Shown here piece after piece: positions 1-6,630 of a DNA stretch of 6,630 bases. Numbering within the stretch: the first letter of the stretch is position 1; every line of letters begins with the position of its first letter. The notes beneath the pieces were generated by a model. It did not search any database. It was given only the letters and a program-made list of their open reading frames with translations, and was not told the origin of the DNA. The DNA is from Flavobacteriaceae bacterium (GTDB lineage: Bacteria > Bacteroidota > Bacteroidia > Flavobacteriales > Flavobacteriaceae): assembly GCA_002713705.1 (NCBI GenBank), contig PAUJ01000014.1:133976-140605 (forward strand), given 5' to 3'. The translations under genes and the position numbers were made by a program.

Positions 1-2019
1 CGTATGGAAGGTGATTTCCCAGTAGTGGAATCCAAAGATATACACTATACGGATGTTGCACCAAATCAAATTTCATCCATTTCAGCATCTTTAATTCCTT
101 TCTTAGAACATGATGATGCGAATCGTGCATTGATGGGATCAAATATGATGCGTCAAGCAGTACCATTAATGAGAGCTGAGTCTCCTATTGTTGGAACAGG
201 TCTAGAGCGTCAGGTTGCATCAGATTCACGTGTGTTAATTAATGCAGAAGGAGCTGGAATTATTGAATATGTTGATGCTAACGAAATTACTATTAAGTAC
301 GATCGTACTGAAGATCAACAGTTAGTTAGTTTTGATGGTGATTCAAAAACTTACAAATTAATTAAGTTTAGAAAAACAAATCAAAGTACTTCTATAAACT
401 TAAAACCTATAGTTCAAAAAGGTGATAGAGTTGAGAAAGGTCAAGTTTTATGTCAAGGATACGCTACTCAAGCTGGTGAATTAGCTTTAGGTAGAAATAT
501 GAAAGTAGCCTTTATGCCTTGGAAAGGGTATAATTTTGAGGATGCAATTGTAATTTCTGAAAAAGTAGTTCGTGATGATATATTTACTTCTATTCACATA
601 GATGAATATTCATTGCAAGTTAGAGATACTAAATTAGGTAACGAAGAGCTTACAAATGATATTCCAAATGTTTCTGAAGAGTCTACTAAAGATCTTGATG
701 AACACGGTATGATTCGTATTGGAGCAGAAGTAAAACCAGGTGATATTTTAATTGGAAAAATTACTCCAAAAGGAGAAAGTGATCCTACTCCTGAAGAAAA
801 ATTACTTCGAGCAATTTTTGGTGATAAAGCTGGTGATGTAAAAGATGCTTCTTTAAAAGCTTCTCCTTCATTACATGGTGTTGTTATTAATAAAAAATTA
901 TTTGCACGTTCAGTTAAGGATAAGCGGATGAGGGCTCAAAATAAAGAAGAAATTGCTTTATTAGAAGATGAGTTTTATAAAAAATTCGACGAACTTAGAG
1001 ATATTCTTGTTGAAAAACTATTTACAATTGTTTCAGGTAAAACAGCTCAAGGTGTAATTAACGACCTTGGAGAAGTTGTTTTTCCAAAAGGAAAAAAGTA
1101 TACCTTAAAAATGTTAAATGAAATAGATGATTATACTCATTTAACAGGTGGGACCTGGACAACTAATTCAGAAACAAATGTTTTAGTTGAAGATTTAATG
1201 CACAATTACAAGATTAAAGAAAACGATTTACAAGGTAATCTTCGTCGTGAGAAATTTGCAATTTCTGTTGGAGATGAATTACCATCTGGAATTTTAAAAC
1301 TTGCAAAAGTATATGTTGCTAAGAAACGTAAACTTAAAGTAGGTGATAAAATGGCGGGACGTCACGGTAACAAAGGTATTGTAGCGCGTATTGTACGTGA
1401 AGAAGATATGCCTTTCTTAGAAGATGGAACACCAGTTGATATCGTTTTAAATCCATTAGGAGTGCCTTCTCGTATGAACATTGGTCAAATTTATGAAACA
1501 GTTCTTGGATGGGCTGGTCAAAAATTAGGTCAGAAATATGCGACACCAATTTTTGATGGTGCAACTATAGAAGAAATCACAGCATTAACAGAAAAAGCTG
1601 GAGTTCCTGAATTTGGGCATACCTATTTATATGATGGTGGGACTGGTCAGCGATTTGATCAAAAAGCAACCGTTGGAGTTATTTATATGATTAAGTTAGG
1701 TCATATGATTGATGATAAAATGCACGCTCGTTCTATTGGGCCTTACTCATTAATTACACAACAACCTCTTGGTGGTAAAGCACAATTTGGGGGTCAACGT
1801 TTTGGTGAGATGGAAGTTTGGGCATTAGAGGCTTATGGAGCTTCCAGTACACTTAGAGAAATATTGACAGTGAAATCTGATGATGTTGTTGGTAGAGCTA
1901 AAACTTACGAAGCAATCGTAAAGGGTGAAGCAATGCCAGAACCAGGACTTCCAGAATCTTTTAATGTGTTAATGCACGAATTAAAAGGTCTTGGACTAGA
2001 CATTAGACTAGAGGAATAA
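1..2019 (+). CDS. rpoB: RNA polymerase beta subunit, C-terminal half (5' partial)
   Basis: This is the C-terminal 672 residues of the beta subunit, which with beta' forms the catalytic core of RNA polymerase. The frame is open through base 1, and an Arg codon precedes the Met at base 4, so that Met is internal. Flavobacterial RpoB is about 1270 residues, so slightly under half is missing. Residues are counted from base 1, with E. coli equivalents by alignment from memory. FLEHDDANRALMG lies at 34-46, with R42 matching NTP-contacting R678. R51 matches R687 of rifampicin cluster III and is wild type; clusters I and II lie upstream. NFED has E180/D181, matching E813/D814 near the second Mg site. 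A charged, partly helical segment at about 306-423 sits where E. coli has insertion SI2. GDKMAGRHGNKG at 448-459 carries K450 and K458 (K1065, K1073). R491 matches R1106, and H575 in KMHARS matches H1237. The normal C-terminus ends LDIRLEE. No defect is seen. rpoC follows after 101 bases. Confidence 0.98.
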   Translation, partial: RMEGDFPVVESKDIHYTDVAPNQISSISASLIPFLEHDDANRALMGSNMMRQAVPLMRAESPIVGTGLERQVASDSRVLINAEGAGIIEYVDANEITIKYDRTEDQQLVSFDGDSKTYKLIKFRKTNQSTSINLKPIVQKGDRVEKGQVLCQGYATQAGELALGRNMKVAFMPWKGYNFEDAIVISEKVVRDDIFTSIHIDEYSLQVRDTKLGNEELTNDIPNVSEESTKDLDEHGMIRIGAEVKPGDILIGKITPKGESDPTPEEKLLRAIFGDKAGDVKDASLKASPSLHGVVINKKLFARSVKDKRMRAQNKEEIALLEDEFYKKFDELRDILVEKLFTIVSGKTAQGVINDLGEVVFPKGKKYTLKMLNEIDDYTHLTGGTWTTNSETNVLVEDLMHNYKIKENDLQGNLRREKFAISVGDELPSGILKLAKVYVAKKRKLKVGDKMAGRHGNKGIVARIVREEDMPFLEDGTPVDIVLNPLGVPSRMNIGQIYETVLGWAGQKLGQKYATPIFDGATIEEITALTEKAGVPEFGHTYLYDGGTGQRFDQKATVGVIYMIKLGHMIDDKMHARSIGPYSLITQQPLGGKAQFGGQRFGEMEVWALEAYGASSTLREILTVKSDDVVGRAKTYEAIVKGEAMPEPGLPESFNVLMHELKGLGLDIRLEE

Positions 2020-2023
2020 TTTA

Positions 2024-2043
2024 ATCCCCGTGAAAGCGGGGAT
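2024..2043 (+). other. GC-rich hairpin between rpoB and rpoC, terminator-like but without U-tract
   Basis: ATCCCCG (2024-2030) and CGGGGAT (2037-2043) form a perfect 7-bp stem around a 6-base loop, TGAAAG. If the U and G at the loop ends form a wobble pair, the stem gains one pair and is capped by GAAA, a GNRA tetraloop. It begins five bases after the rpoB stop. The following bases are CGATCATAAAG, so the T-run needed for intrinsic termination is absent. It therefore should not end transcription efficiently, which suits a gene pair that must be co-expressed. Possible roles are mRNA 3'-end protection or processing between the cistrons, or weak attenuation of rpoC. The structure is read directly from the sequence; the role is inference. 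Confidence 0.7.
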
Positions 2044-2051
2044 CGATCATA

Positions 2052-2087
2052 AAGTCATTTAAGACTTACTGAAGCCTAAAAACTTCA
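2052..2087 (+). repeat. Two weak tandem inverted repeats in the rpoB-rpoC spacer
   Basis: AAGTC (2052-2056) pairs with GACTT (2063-2067) across a 6-base loop. TGAAG (2070-2074) pairs with CTTCA (2083-2087) across an 8-base loop. Both stems are only 5 bp and AU-rich, so they may be chance or may fold only together with the stronger hairpin just upstream. They end about 33 bases before the rpoC start, leaving the start region unpaired. I see no promoter in this spacer: TAATTTTA at 2092-2099 misses the last base of the TAnnTTTG element. Confidence 0.3.
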
Positions 2088-2120
2088 ATCTTAATTTTAC
2101 AAAGCATAGTACATAGCATT

Positions 2121-5100
2121 ATGGCAAGAAATAAAGAAATAGTAGCAAAGAAATTTAACAAAATTTCGATTGGGTTTTCCTCACCAGAAGCGATTTTAGC
2201 TGAATCTCGCGGGGAAGTATTAAAACCTGAAACAATTAACTACCGTACTCATAAACCAGAACGTGATGGTTTATTTTGTGAGCGTATATTCGGACCTATT
2301 AAAGATTACGAATGTGCCTGTGGAAAATATAAAAGAATACGTTACAAGGGAATCGTTTGTGACCGTTGTGGTGTAGAAGTAACTGAAAAAAAAGTACGTC
2401 GTGATCGAGTAGGACACATTAATTTAGTAGTTCCTGTTGCTCACATTTGGTATTTCCGTTCTTTACCTAATAAAATTGGATATCTTCTTGGATTGCCATC
2501 TAAGAAGTTAAACATGATTATTTATTATGAACGTTATGTTGTTATTCAACCGGGTAATGCAATAAATGAGGAAGGAGAACCTGTTCAAAAAATGGATTTC
2601 TTAACAGAAGAAGAATACCTAACTATTTTAGAAACACTTCCTCAAGAAAATCAATATTTAGATGATGAAGATCCAGAGAAATTCATCGCTAAAATGGGAG
2701 CTGAATGTATGATTGATTTATTAAGAAGAATCAATTTAGACGATTTATCTTTTGAATTGCGTCACAAAGCAAATAATGAAACTTCTAAGCAACGTAAAAC
2801 GGAAGCGTTAAAACGATTGCAAGTTGTTGAAGCTCTTCGTGAATCCAATAAAAATAGAGTTAATAAGCCAGAATGGATGATTATGAAGGTGGTGCCAATT
2901 ATTCCACCAGAATTACGTCCTTTAGTACCTCTTGATGGAGGTCGTTTTGCAACTTCTGATTTAAATGATCTTTACCGAAGGGTAATTATTAGAAATAATC
3001 GTCTAAAGCGATTAATGGAGATTAAAGCTCCTGAAGTAATTTTGCGTAATGAGAAGCGTATGCTTCAAGAGTCAGTAGATTCATTATTTGATAATACACG
3101 TAAATCTTCAGCAGTTAAAACTGATTCAAACCGTCCTTTAAAATCTTTATCAGATTCTTTAAAAGGAAAACAAGGTCGTTTCCGTCAAAACTTATTAGGA
3201 AAACGTGTGGATTATTCAGCACGTTCGGTGATTGTTGTTGGACCAGAATTAAAATTATCTGAGTGTGGTATTCCTAAGGGGATGGCTTCAGAACTTTACA
3301 AACCTTTTATTATTAGAAAACTAATTGAAAGAGGAATTGTAAAAACTGTTAAATCTGCAAAAAAAATTATAGATAAAAAGGAACCAGTTGTATGGGATAT
3401 TTTAGAGAATGTTTTAAAAGGTCATCCTGTATTATTAAATCGTGCTCCTACGCTTCACCGTTTAGGTATACAAGCATTTCAACCAAAATTAATTGAAGGA
3501 AAAGCGATCCAATTACATCCATTAGCCTGTACTGCGTTTAATGCGGATTTTGATGGGGATCAGATGGCAGTTCACTTGCCACTTGGACCAGAAGCAATTT
3601 TGGAGGCACAACTATTAATGTTAGGTTCTCATAATATATTAAATCCAGCAAATGGTTCACCAGTTGTGGTGCCGTCTCAGGATATGGTATTAGGTCTTTA
3701 TTATATGACCAAACTTAAAAAATCTACAGAAGATTATAAAGTTGTTGGAGAGGGAATCACTTTTTATTCCGCTGAAGAAGTAATTATCGCATACAATGAA
3801 AAAAGAGTAGAATTAAATGCGGAAATTAAAATTAGAACTAAAGATTTTAACAAAACAGGAGAATTGGTTTATCAAGTAATTACAACTACTGTTGGTAGAG
3901 TAATTTTTAATGAAAATGTTCCAGAAGCTGCAGGTTATATTAATGAAGTATTGACAAAAAAGTCTCTTAGAGATATTATTGGTGATATTCTTAGAGTAAC
4001 TTCAGTTCCTATAACTGCAGATTTCCTTGATGAAATAAAAACATTAGGGTATAAATTTGCCTTTGAAGGTGGATTGTCTTTTAGTTTAGGTGATATTATT
4101 ATTCCTGAGGAAAAAACTGGAATGATTAAAAAAGCAAATAGTCAAGTAGATGCTATTATAGGTAATTATAATATGGGTCTTATTACTAATAATGAAAGAT
4201 ACAATCAAGTAATTGATATTTGGACAGCTACCAATGCAGAATTGACAGAATTGTCTATGAAGCGTATTCGTGAAGACAAGCAAGGATTTAACTCAGTATT
4301 TATGATGCTTGATTCTGGTGCAAGGGGTTCTAAAGAACAAATTCGTCAGTTAACGGGTATGCGTGGATTAATGGCAAAACCTAAAAAATCTACTTCAGGA
4401 GGTGGTGAAATTATCGAAAATCCAATTCTTTCTAACTTTAAGGAAGGATTATCAATTCTTGAATATTTTATCTCTACTCACGGTGCTCGTAAGGGTCTTG
4501 CTGATACGGCTTTAAAAACAGCTGATGCAGGATACTTAACTCGTAGACTTGTAGATGTGTCCCAGGATGTAATTGTTAATATTCATGATTGTGGTACACT
4601 AAGAGGTATTGATGTTTCTGCATTAAAGAAAAATGAAGAAGTTGTTGAAACTTTAGCAGAAAGAATCGTAGGTCGTACCTCATTACACGATGTTTATGAT
4701 CCTTTAACAGAAGAATTATATGTAGCTTCTGGAGATCATATTACAAACGAAATAGCTGAAAAAATAGAAGTATCACCTATAGATTCTATAGAGGTGCGTT
4801 CAGCATTAACTTGTGAAGCTAAAAAAGGAATTTGTGCAACATGTTATGGTAGAAATTTAGCTACTAATAAGATGGTGCAAATGGGTGAAGCTGTTGGTGT
4901 AGTAGCAGCACAATCTATTGGAGAGCCAGGTACACAGTTAACACTGCGTACATTTCACGTTGGTGGTGTTGCAGGTAATATTTCAGAAGAGAATAAGTTA
5001 ACAGTGAAGTTTGATGGAATTGCTGAAATAGAAGATCTTAAGACTGTAAAAAGTAAAGATAAAGAAGGTAATGTTGTTGATGTAGTAATTTCTAGAACTT

Positions 5101-6419
5101 CAGAAGTTAAATTAAAAGATAAGAAATCAGGAATTACACTTAGTACAAATAATATTCCTTACGGTTCACACATTTTTGTTAAAAATGGTTCGAGTCTTAA
5201 AAATGGAGATATTGTTTGTCAATGGGATCCATTTAACGGTGTAATTATTTCTGAATTTTCTGGTAAAATTCAATATGAAAACCTAGAACAGGGTATTACT
5301 TATCAAGTAGAAATTGATGAACAAACCGGTTTCCAAGAAAAAGTAATTTCTGAATCTAGGGATAAAAAGAAAATTCCAACCCTGTTAATAATGGGTAAGA
5401 ATGATGAAATAATTCGTTCTTATAACCTTCCGGTTGGAGCTCACCTTATGGTAGATGATGGTGAAACTGTGAAAATAGGTAATATCTTAGTTAAGATTCC
5501 TCGTAAATCATCTAAAGCAGGTGATATCACTGGTGGTCTTCCTCGTGTAACGGAATTATTTGAAGCTCGTAATCCTTCTAACCCTGCTGTAGTAAGTGAG
5601 GTAGATGGTGTTGTTTCATTTGGTAAAATTAAGCGTGGTAATCGTGAGATTATAGTGGAAACTAAATTTGGTGATATTAAAAAATATTTAGTGAAATTAT
5701 CAAATCAGATTTTAGTTCAAGAAAATGATTTTGTACGTGCAGGAATGCCGTTATCTGACGGGTCAATTACACCGTTAGATATTTTAAATATTAAAGGACC
5801 ATCAGCGGTTCAGCAATACTTAGTAAACGAAGTTCAGGAAGTATATCGATTACAAGGTGTAAAAATTAATGATAAACACTTTGAGGTTGTAGTGCGTCAA
5901 ATGATGCGTAAAGTTAGACTTGTTGATCCAGGTGATACTTTGTTCCTAGAAAATCAATTAGCCCATAAATTTGATTTTATCGAAGAAAATGATAAAATAT
6001 TTGGAATGAAGGTAATTGAAAATGCAGGAGATTCTGAAACATTAAAAGAAGGACAAATCATTTCGTCCAGGGATTTACGTGATGAAAACTCAATTCTTAA
6101 GAGAACTGATAAGCAACTTGTTGTAACTAGAGATGCAGTACCTGCTACGGCAACACCAATCTTGCAGGGTATTACACGTGCTTCATTACAAACTAAATCG
6201 TTTATCTCTGCAGCTTCCTTCCAGGAAACTACAAAAGTATTAAACGAAGCAGCAGTAAATGGAAAAGTGGATACGCTTGAAGGATTGAAAGAAAATGTTA
6301 TTGTAGGTCATAGAATACCAGCAGGTACAGGAATGCGTAAATATGGAACTATTATCGTAGGTTCTAAATCTGAGTTGGAAGAAATGACTCGTGAGAAGCA
6401 AGAAGTGAATTATAATTAA
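2121..6419 (+). CDS. rpoC: RNA polymerase beta' subunit, complete
   Basis: This is the 1432-residue beta' subunit, which carries the catalytic Mg-binding loop of RNA polymerase. The start at MARNKEIVAKKF fits the family N-terminus. There is no Shine-Dalgarno sequence, but A sits at -3 and -6, as is common in Flavobacteria. The N-terminal zinc site uses C65, C67, C80 and C83. The lid/rudder and switch region includes KGKQGRFRQNLLGKRVDYSA. NADFDGDQMAVH at 474-485 supplies catalytic D476, D478 and D480. A short Gly/Ser-rich insertion lies at about 755-762. The bridge helix is about 779-814. The second zinc site is C824, C898, C905 and C908. The trigger loop, GEPGTQLTLRTFHVGG, has Leu942 where E. 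coli has Met932, and conserved R943 and H946. It is split by an SI3-type insertion of about 180 residues, ending before ITGGLPRV (1136-1143). Residues about 1265-1349 are roughly 40 longer than the E. coli counterpart. The C-terminal SFISAASFQETT block is intact. E. coli beta' has 1407 residues. The frame is uninterrupted. Residue equivalences are from memory. Confidence 0.99.
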   Translation: MARNKEIVAKKFNKISIGFSSPEAILAESRGEVLKPETINYRTHKPERDGLFCERIFGPIKDYECACGKYKRIRYKGIVCDRCGVEVTEKKVRRDRVGHINLVVPVAHIWYFRSLPNKIGYLLGLPSKKLNMIIYYERYVVIQPGNAINEEGEPVQKMDFLTEEEYLTILETLPQENQYLDDEDPEKFIAKMGAECMIDLLRRINLDDLSFELRHKANNETSKQRKTEALKRLQVVEALRESNKNRVNKPEWMIMKVVPIIPPELRPLVPLDGGRFATSDLNDLYRRVIIRNNRLKRLMEIKAPEVILRNEKRMLQESVDSLFDNTRKSSAVKTDSNRPLKSLSDSLKGKQGRFRQNLLGKRVDYSARSVIVVGPELKLSECGIPKGMASELYKPFIIRKLIERGIVKTVKSAKKIIDKKEPVVWDILENVLKGHPVLLNRAPTLHRLGIQAFQPKLIEGKAIQLHPLACTAFNADFDGDQMAVHLPLGPEAILEAQLLMLGSHNILNPANGSPVVVPSQDMVLGLYYMTKLKKSTEDYKVVGEGITFYSAEEVIIAYNEKRVELNAEIKIRTKDFNKTGELVYQVITTTVGRVIFNENVPEAAGYINEVLTKKSLRDIIGDILRVTSVPITADFLDEIKTLGYKFAFEGGLSFSLGDIIIPEEKTGMIKKANSQVDAIIGNYNMGLITNNERYNQVIDIWTATNAELTELSMKRIREDKQGFNSVFMMLDSGARGSKEQIRQLTGMRGLMAKPKKSTSGGGEIIENPILSNFKEGLSILEYFISTHGARKGLADTALKTADAGYLTRRLVDVSQDVIVNIHDCGTLRGIDVSALKKNEEVVETLAERIVGRTSLHDVYDPLTEELYVASGDHITNEIAEKIEVSPIDSIEVRSALTCEAKKGICATCYGRNLATNKMVQMGEAVGVVAAQSIGEPGTQLTLRTFHVGGVAGNISEENKLTVKFDGIAEIEDLKTVKSKDKEGNVVDVVISRTSEVKLKDKKSGITLSTNNIPYGSHIFVKNGSSLKNGDIVCQWDPFNGVIISEFSGKIQYENLEQGITYQVEIDEQTGFQEKVISESRDKKKIPTLLIMGKNDEIIRSYNLPVGAHLMVDDGETVKIGNILVKIPRKSSKAGDITGGLPRVTELFEARNPSNPAVVSEVDGVVSFGKIKRGNREIIVETKFGDIKKYLVKLSNQILVQENDFVRAGMPLSDGSITPLDILNIKGPSAVQQYLVNEVQEVYRLQGVKINDKHFEVVVRQMMRKVRLVDPGDTLFLENQLAHKFDFIEENDKIFGMKVIENAGDSETLKEGQIISSRDLRDENSILKRTDKQLVVTRDAVPATATPILQGITRASLQTKSFISAASFQETTKVLNEAAVNGKVDTLEGLKENVIVGHRIPAGTGMRKYGTIIVGSKSELEEMTREKQEVNYN

Positions 6420-6461
6420 TATAAAAATCAGTTTTTACAACTGCAATGTTATTAATATTTT

Positions 6462-6494
6462 CAAAATCCCGATTTCTATCGGGATTTTGTTTTT
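6462..6494 (+). terminator. Strong intrinsic terminator of the rpoBC transcript
   Basis: CAAAATCCCGAT (6462-6473) and ATCGGGATTTTG (6478-6489) form a perfect 12-bp stem with a 4-base TTCT loop, followed at once by TTTTT (6490-6494). This is a textbook Rho-independent terminator, 42 bases past the rpoC stop, and should end the rpoB-rpoC message. The A-rich ascending arm faces a T-rich descending arm, so a similar but weaker hairpin forms on the opposite strand; any bidirectional use cannot be judged because no convergent gene is in view. Confidence 0.93.
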
Positions 6495-6520
6495 AAACTA
6501 ATAACAGATTTCTACCTTTG
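6487..6520 (+). promoter_or_regulatory. Bacteroidota-type sigma-A promoter for the DUF3467-family gene
   Basis: TACCTTTG at 6513-6520 matches the Bacteroidota -7 consensus TAnnTTTG exactly. A candidate -33 TTG lies at 6487-6489, separated by 23 bases, which is the long end of the range reported for Flavobacterium. That TTG is also the foot of the terminator stem. Transcription would begin roughly 5-8 bases past the -7 element, giving a leader of only about 15 bases before the ATG at 6542. The -7 element could occur by chance in AT-rich DNA, but its placement just after a strong terminator and just before a gene supports a real promoter. Confidence 0.65.
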
Positions 6521-6541
6521 TTGAAACTAAATAATATAAAG

Positions 6542-6630
6542 ATGTCAGATTCAAATAAAAATAAGAAAGGTCAAATCAATATTGAATTGGATGAAAAAGT
6601 AGCACAAGGTATTTATAGTAACTTAGCTAT
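6542..6630 (+). CDS. DUF3467-family small protein, N-terminus (3' partial)
   Basis: The window holds 29 complete codons, starting MSDSNKNKKGQINIELDE and continuing KVAQGIYSNLA; the rest lies beyond the edge. A polar, Lys/Asn-rich lead of about ten residues precedes a stretch that resembles, from memory, the start of the DUF3467 proteins of about 100 residues that follow rpoC in many Bacteroidota. No function is established for that family, and none is claimed here. The ATG at 6542 is the only ATG in frame; the nearest in-frame stop upstream is at 6494-6496. There is no Shine-Dalgarno sequence, and A lies at -3 and -6. It sits 122 bases after rpoC, behind a strong terminator and a likely promoter of its own, so it is probably transcribed separately from rpoBC. 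No signal peptide or membrane segment is seen in the visible part. Confidence 0.8.
   Translation, partial: MSDSNKNKKGQINIELDEKVAQGIYSNLA

Noticed and set aside
4..6. ATG at base 4 as the start of a shorter beta protein
   Set aside because: The frame is open to base 1, and the residues here match the middle of RpoB, so this is an internal Met of a gene cut by the window edge.
1334..1564. Minus-strand open frame of 76 codons inside rpoB
   Set aside because: It lies wholly opposite a highly conserved part of rpoB (around the KMAGRHGNKG motif), resembles no family I know, and has no promoter or start signal that I can see. It is a shadow of the coding strand.
2041..2048. GATCGATC palindrome in the rpoB-rpoC spacer as an operator site
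   Set aside because: It is only 8 bases, overlaps the hairpin arm, and has no second copy or promoter nearby to give it a regulatory context.
327..4059. Exact TAnnTTTG matches inside genes (327-334, 531-538, 4052-4059) as internal promoters
   Set aside because: The motif has only six fixed bases and is expected several times by chance in AT-rich DNA of this length. None is placed before a gene start.
4086..4283. Minus-strand open frame of 65 codons inside rpoC
   Set aside because: It is opposite conserved rpoC sequence, its Ile/Asn/Thr/Phe-rich composition is what AT-rich antisense gives, and it has no recognisable domain.
6422..6443. Small hairpins just after the rpoC stop (TAAAAA/TTTTTA at 6422-6437; CAGTT/AACTG at 6429-6443)
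   Set aside because: The stems are short, AU-rich and mutually exclusive. The strong terminator 20 bases further on explains transcript ending without them.

Overview
This is an AT-rich stretch of a core bacterial transcription locus. It holds the 3' half of rpoB, the whole of rpoC, and the first codons of a small DUF3467-family gene, all on the + strand. The window points to the Bacteroidota, most likely class Flavobacteriia. The evidence is the Flavobacteria-like RpoB and RpoC sequence (for example the trigger-loop form GEPGTQLTLRTFHVGG), the lack of Shine-Dalgarno sequences before the two visible starts, a TAnnTTTG promoter element of the Bacteroidota type, and a DUF3467 gene directly after rpoC. 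I cannot name a genus.

Layout: positions 1-2019 encode the C-terminal 672 residues of the RNA polymerase beta subunit; the N-terminal half lies upstream. Positions 2020-2120 are a 101-base spacer with a perfect GC-rich hairpin that looks like a terminator but has no U-tract, followed by two weaker inverted repeats. Positions 2121-6419 encode a complete 1432-residue beta' subunit. Positions 6420-6541 hold a strong intrinsic terminator (6462-6494) and, starting inside its descending arm, a Bacteroidota-type promoter (about 6487-6520). Positions 6542-6630 are the start of the DUF3467-family gene, cut by the window edge. No gene-free stretch exceeds about 125 bases.

How they work together: beta and beta' form the catalytic clamp of RNA polymerase with alpha2 and omega, and co-transcription supports roughly equal synthesis. 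All active-site signatures that I checked are intact. The terminator after rpoC ends the rpoBC message, and the small downstream gene appears to start its own transcript. I see no mobile element, CRISPR array, tRNA, rRNA, frameshift or sign of transfer. This is an ordinary housekeeping region, and I found no undescribed system. The points worth a second look are small: the U-less hairpin between rpoB and rpoC, the terminator/promoter overlap, and lineage-type insertions in beta'.
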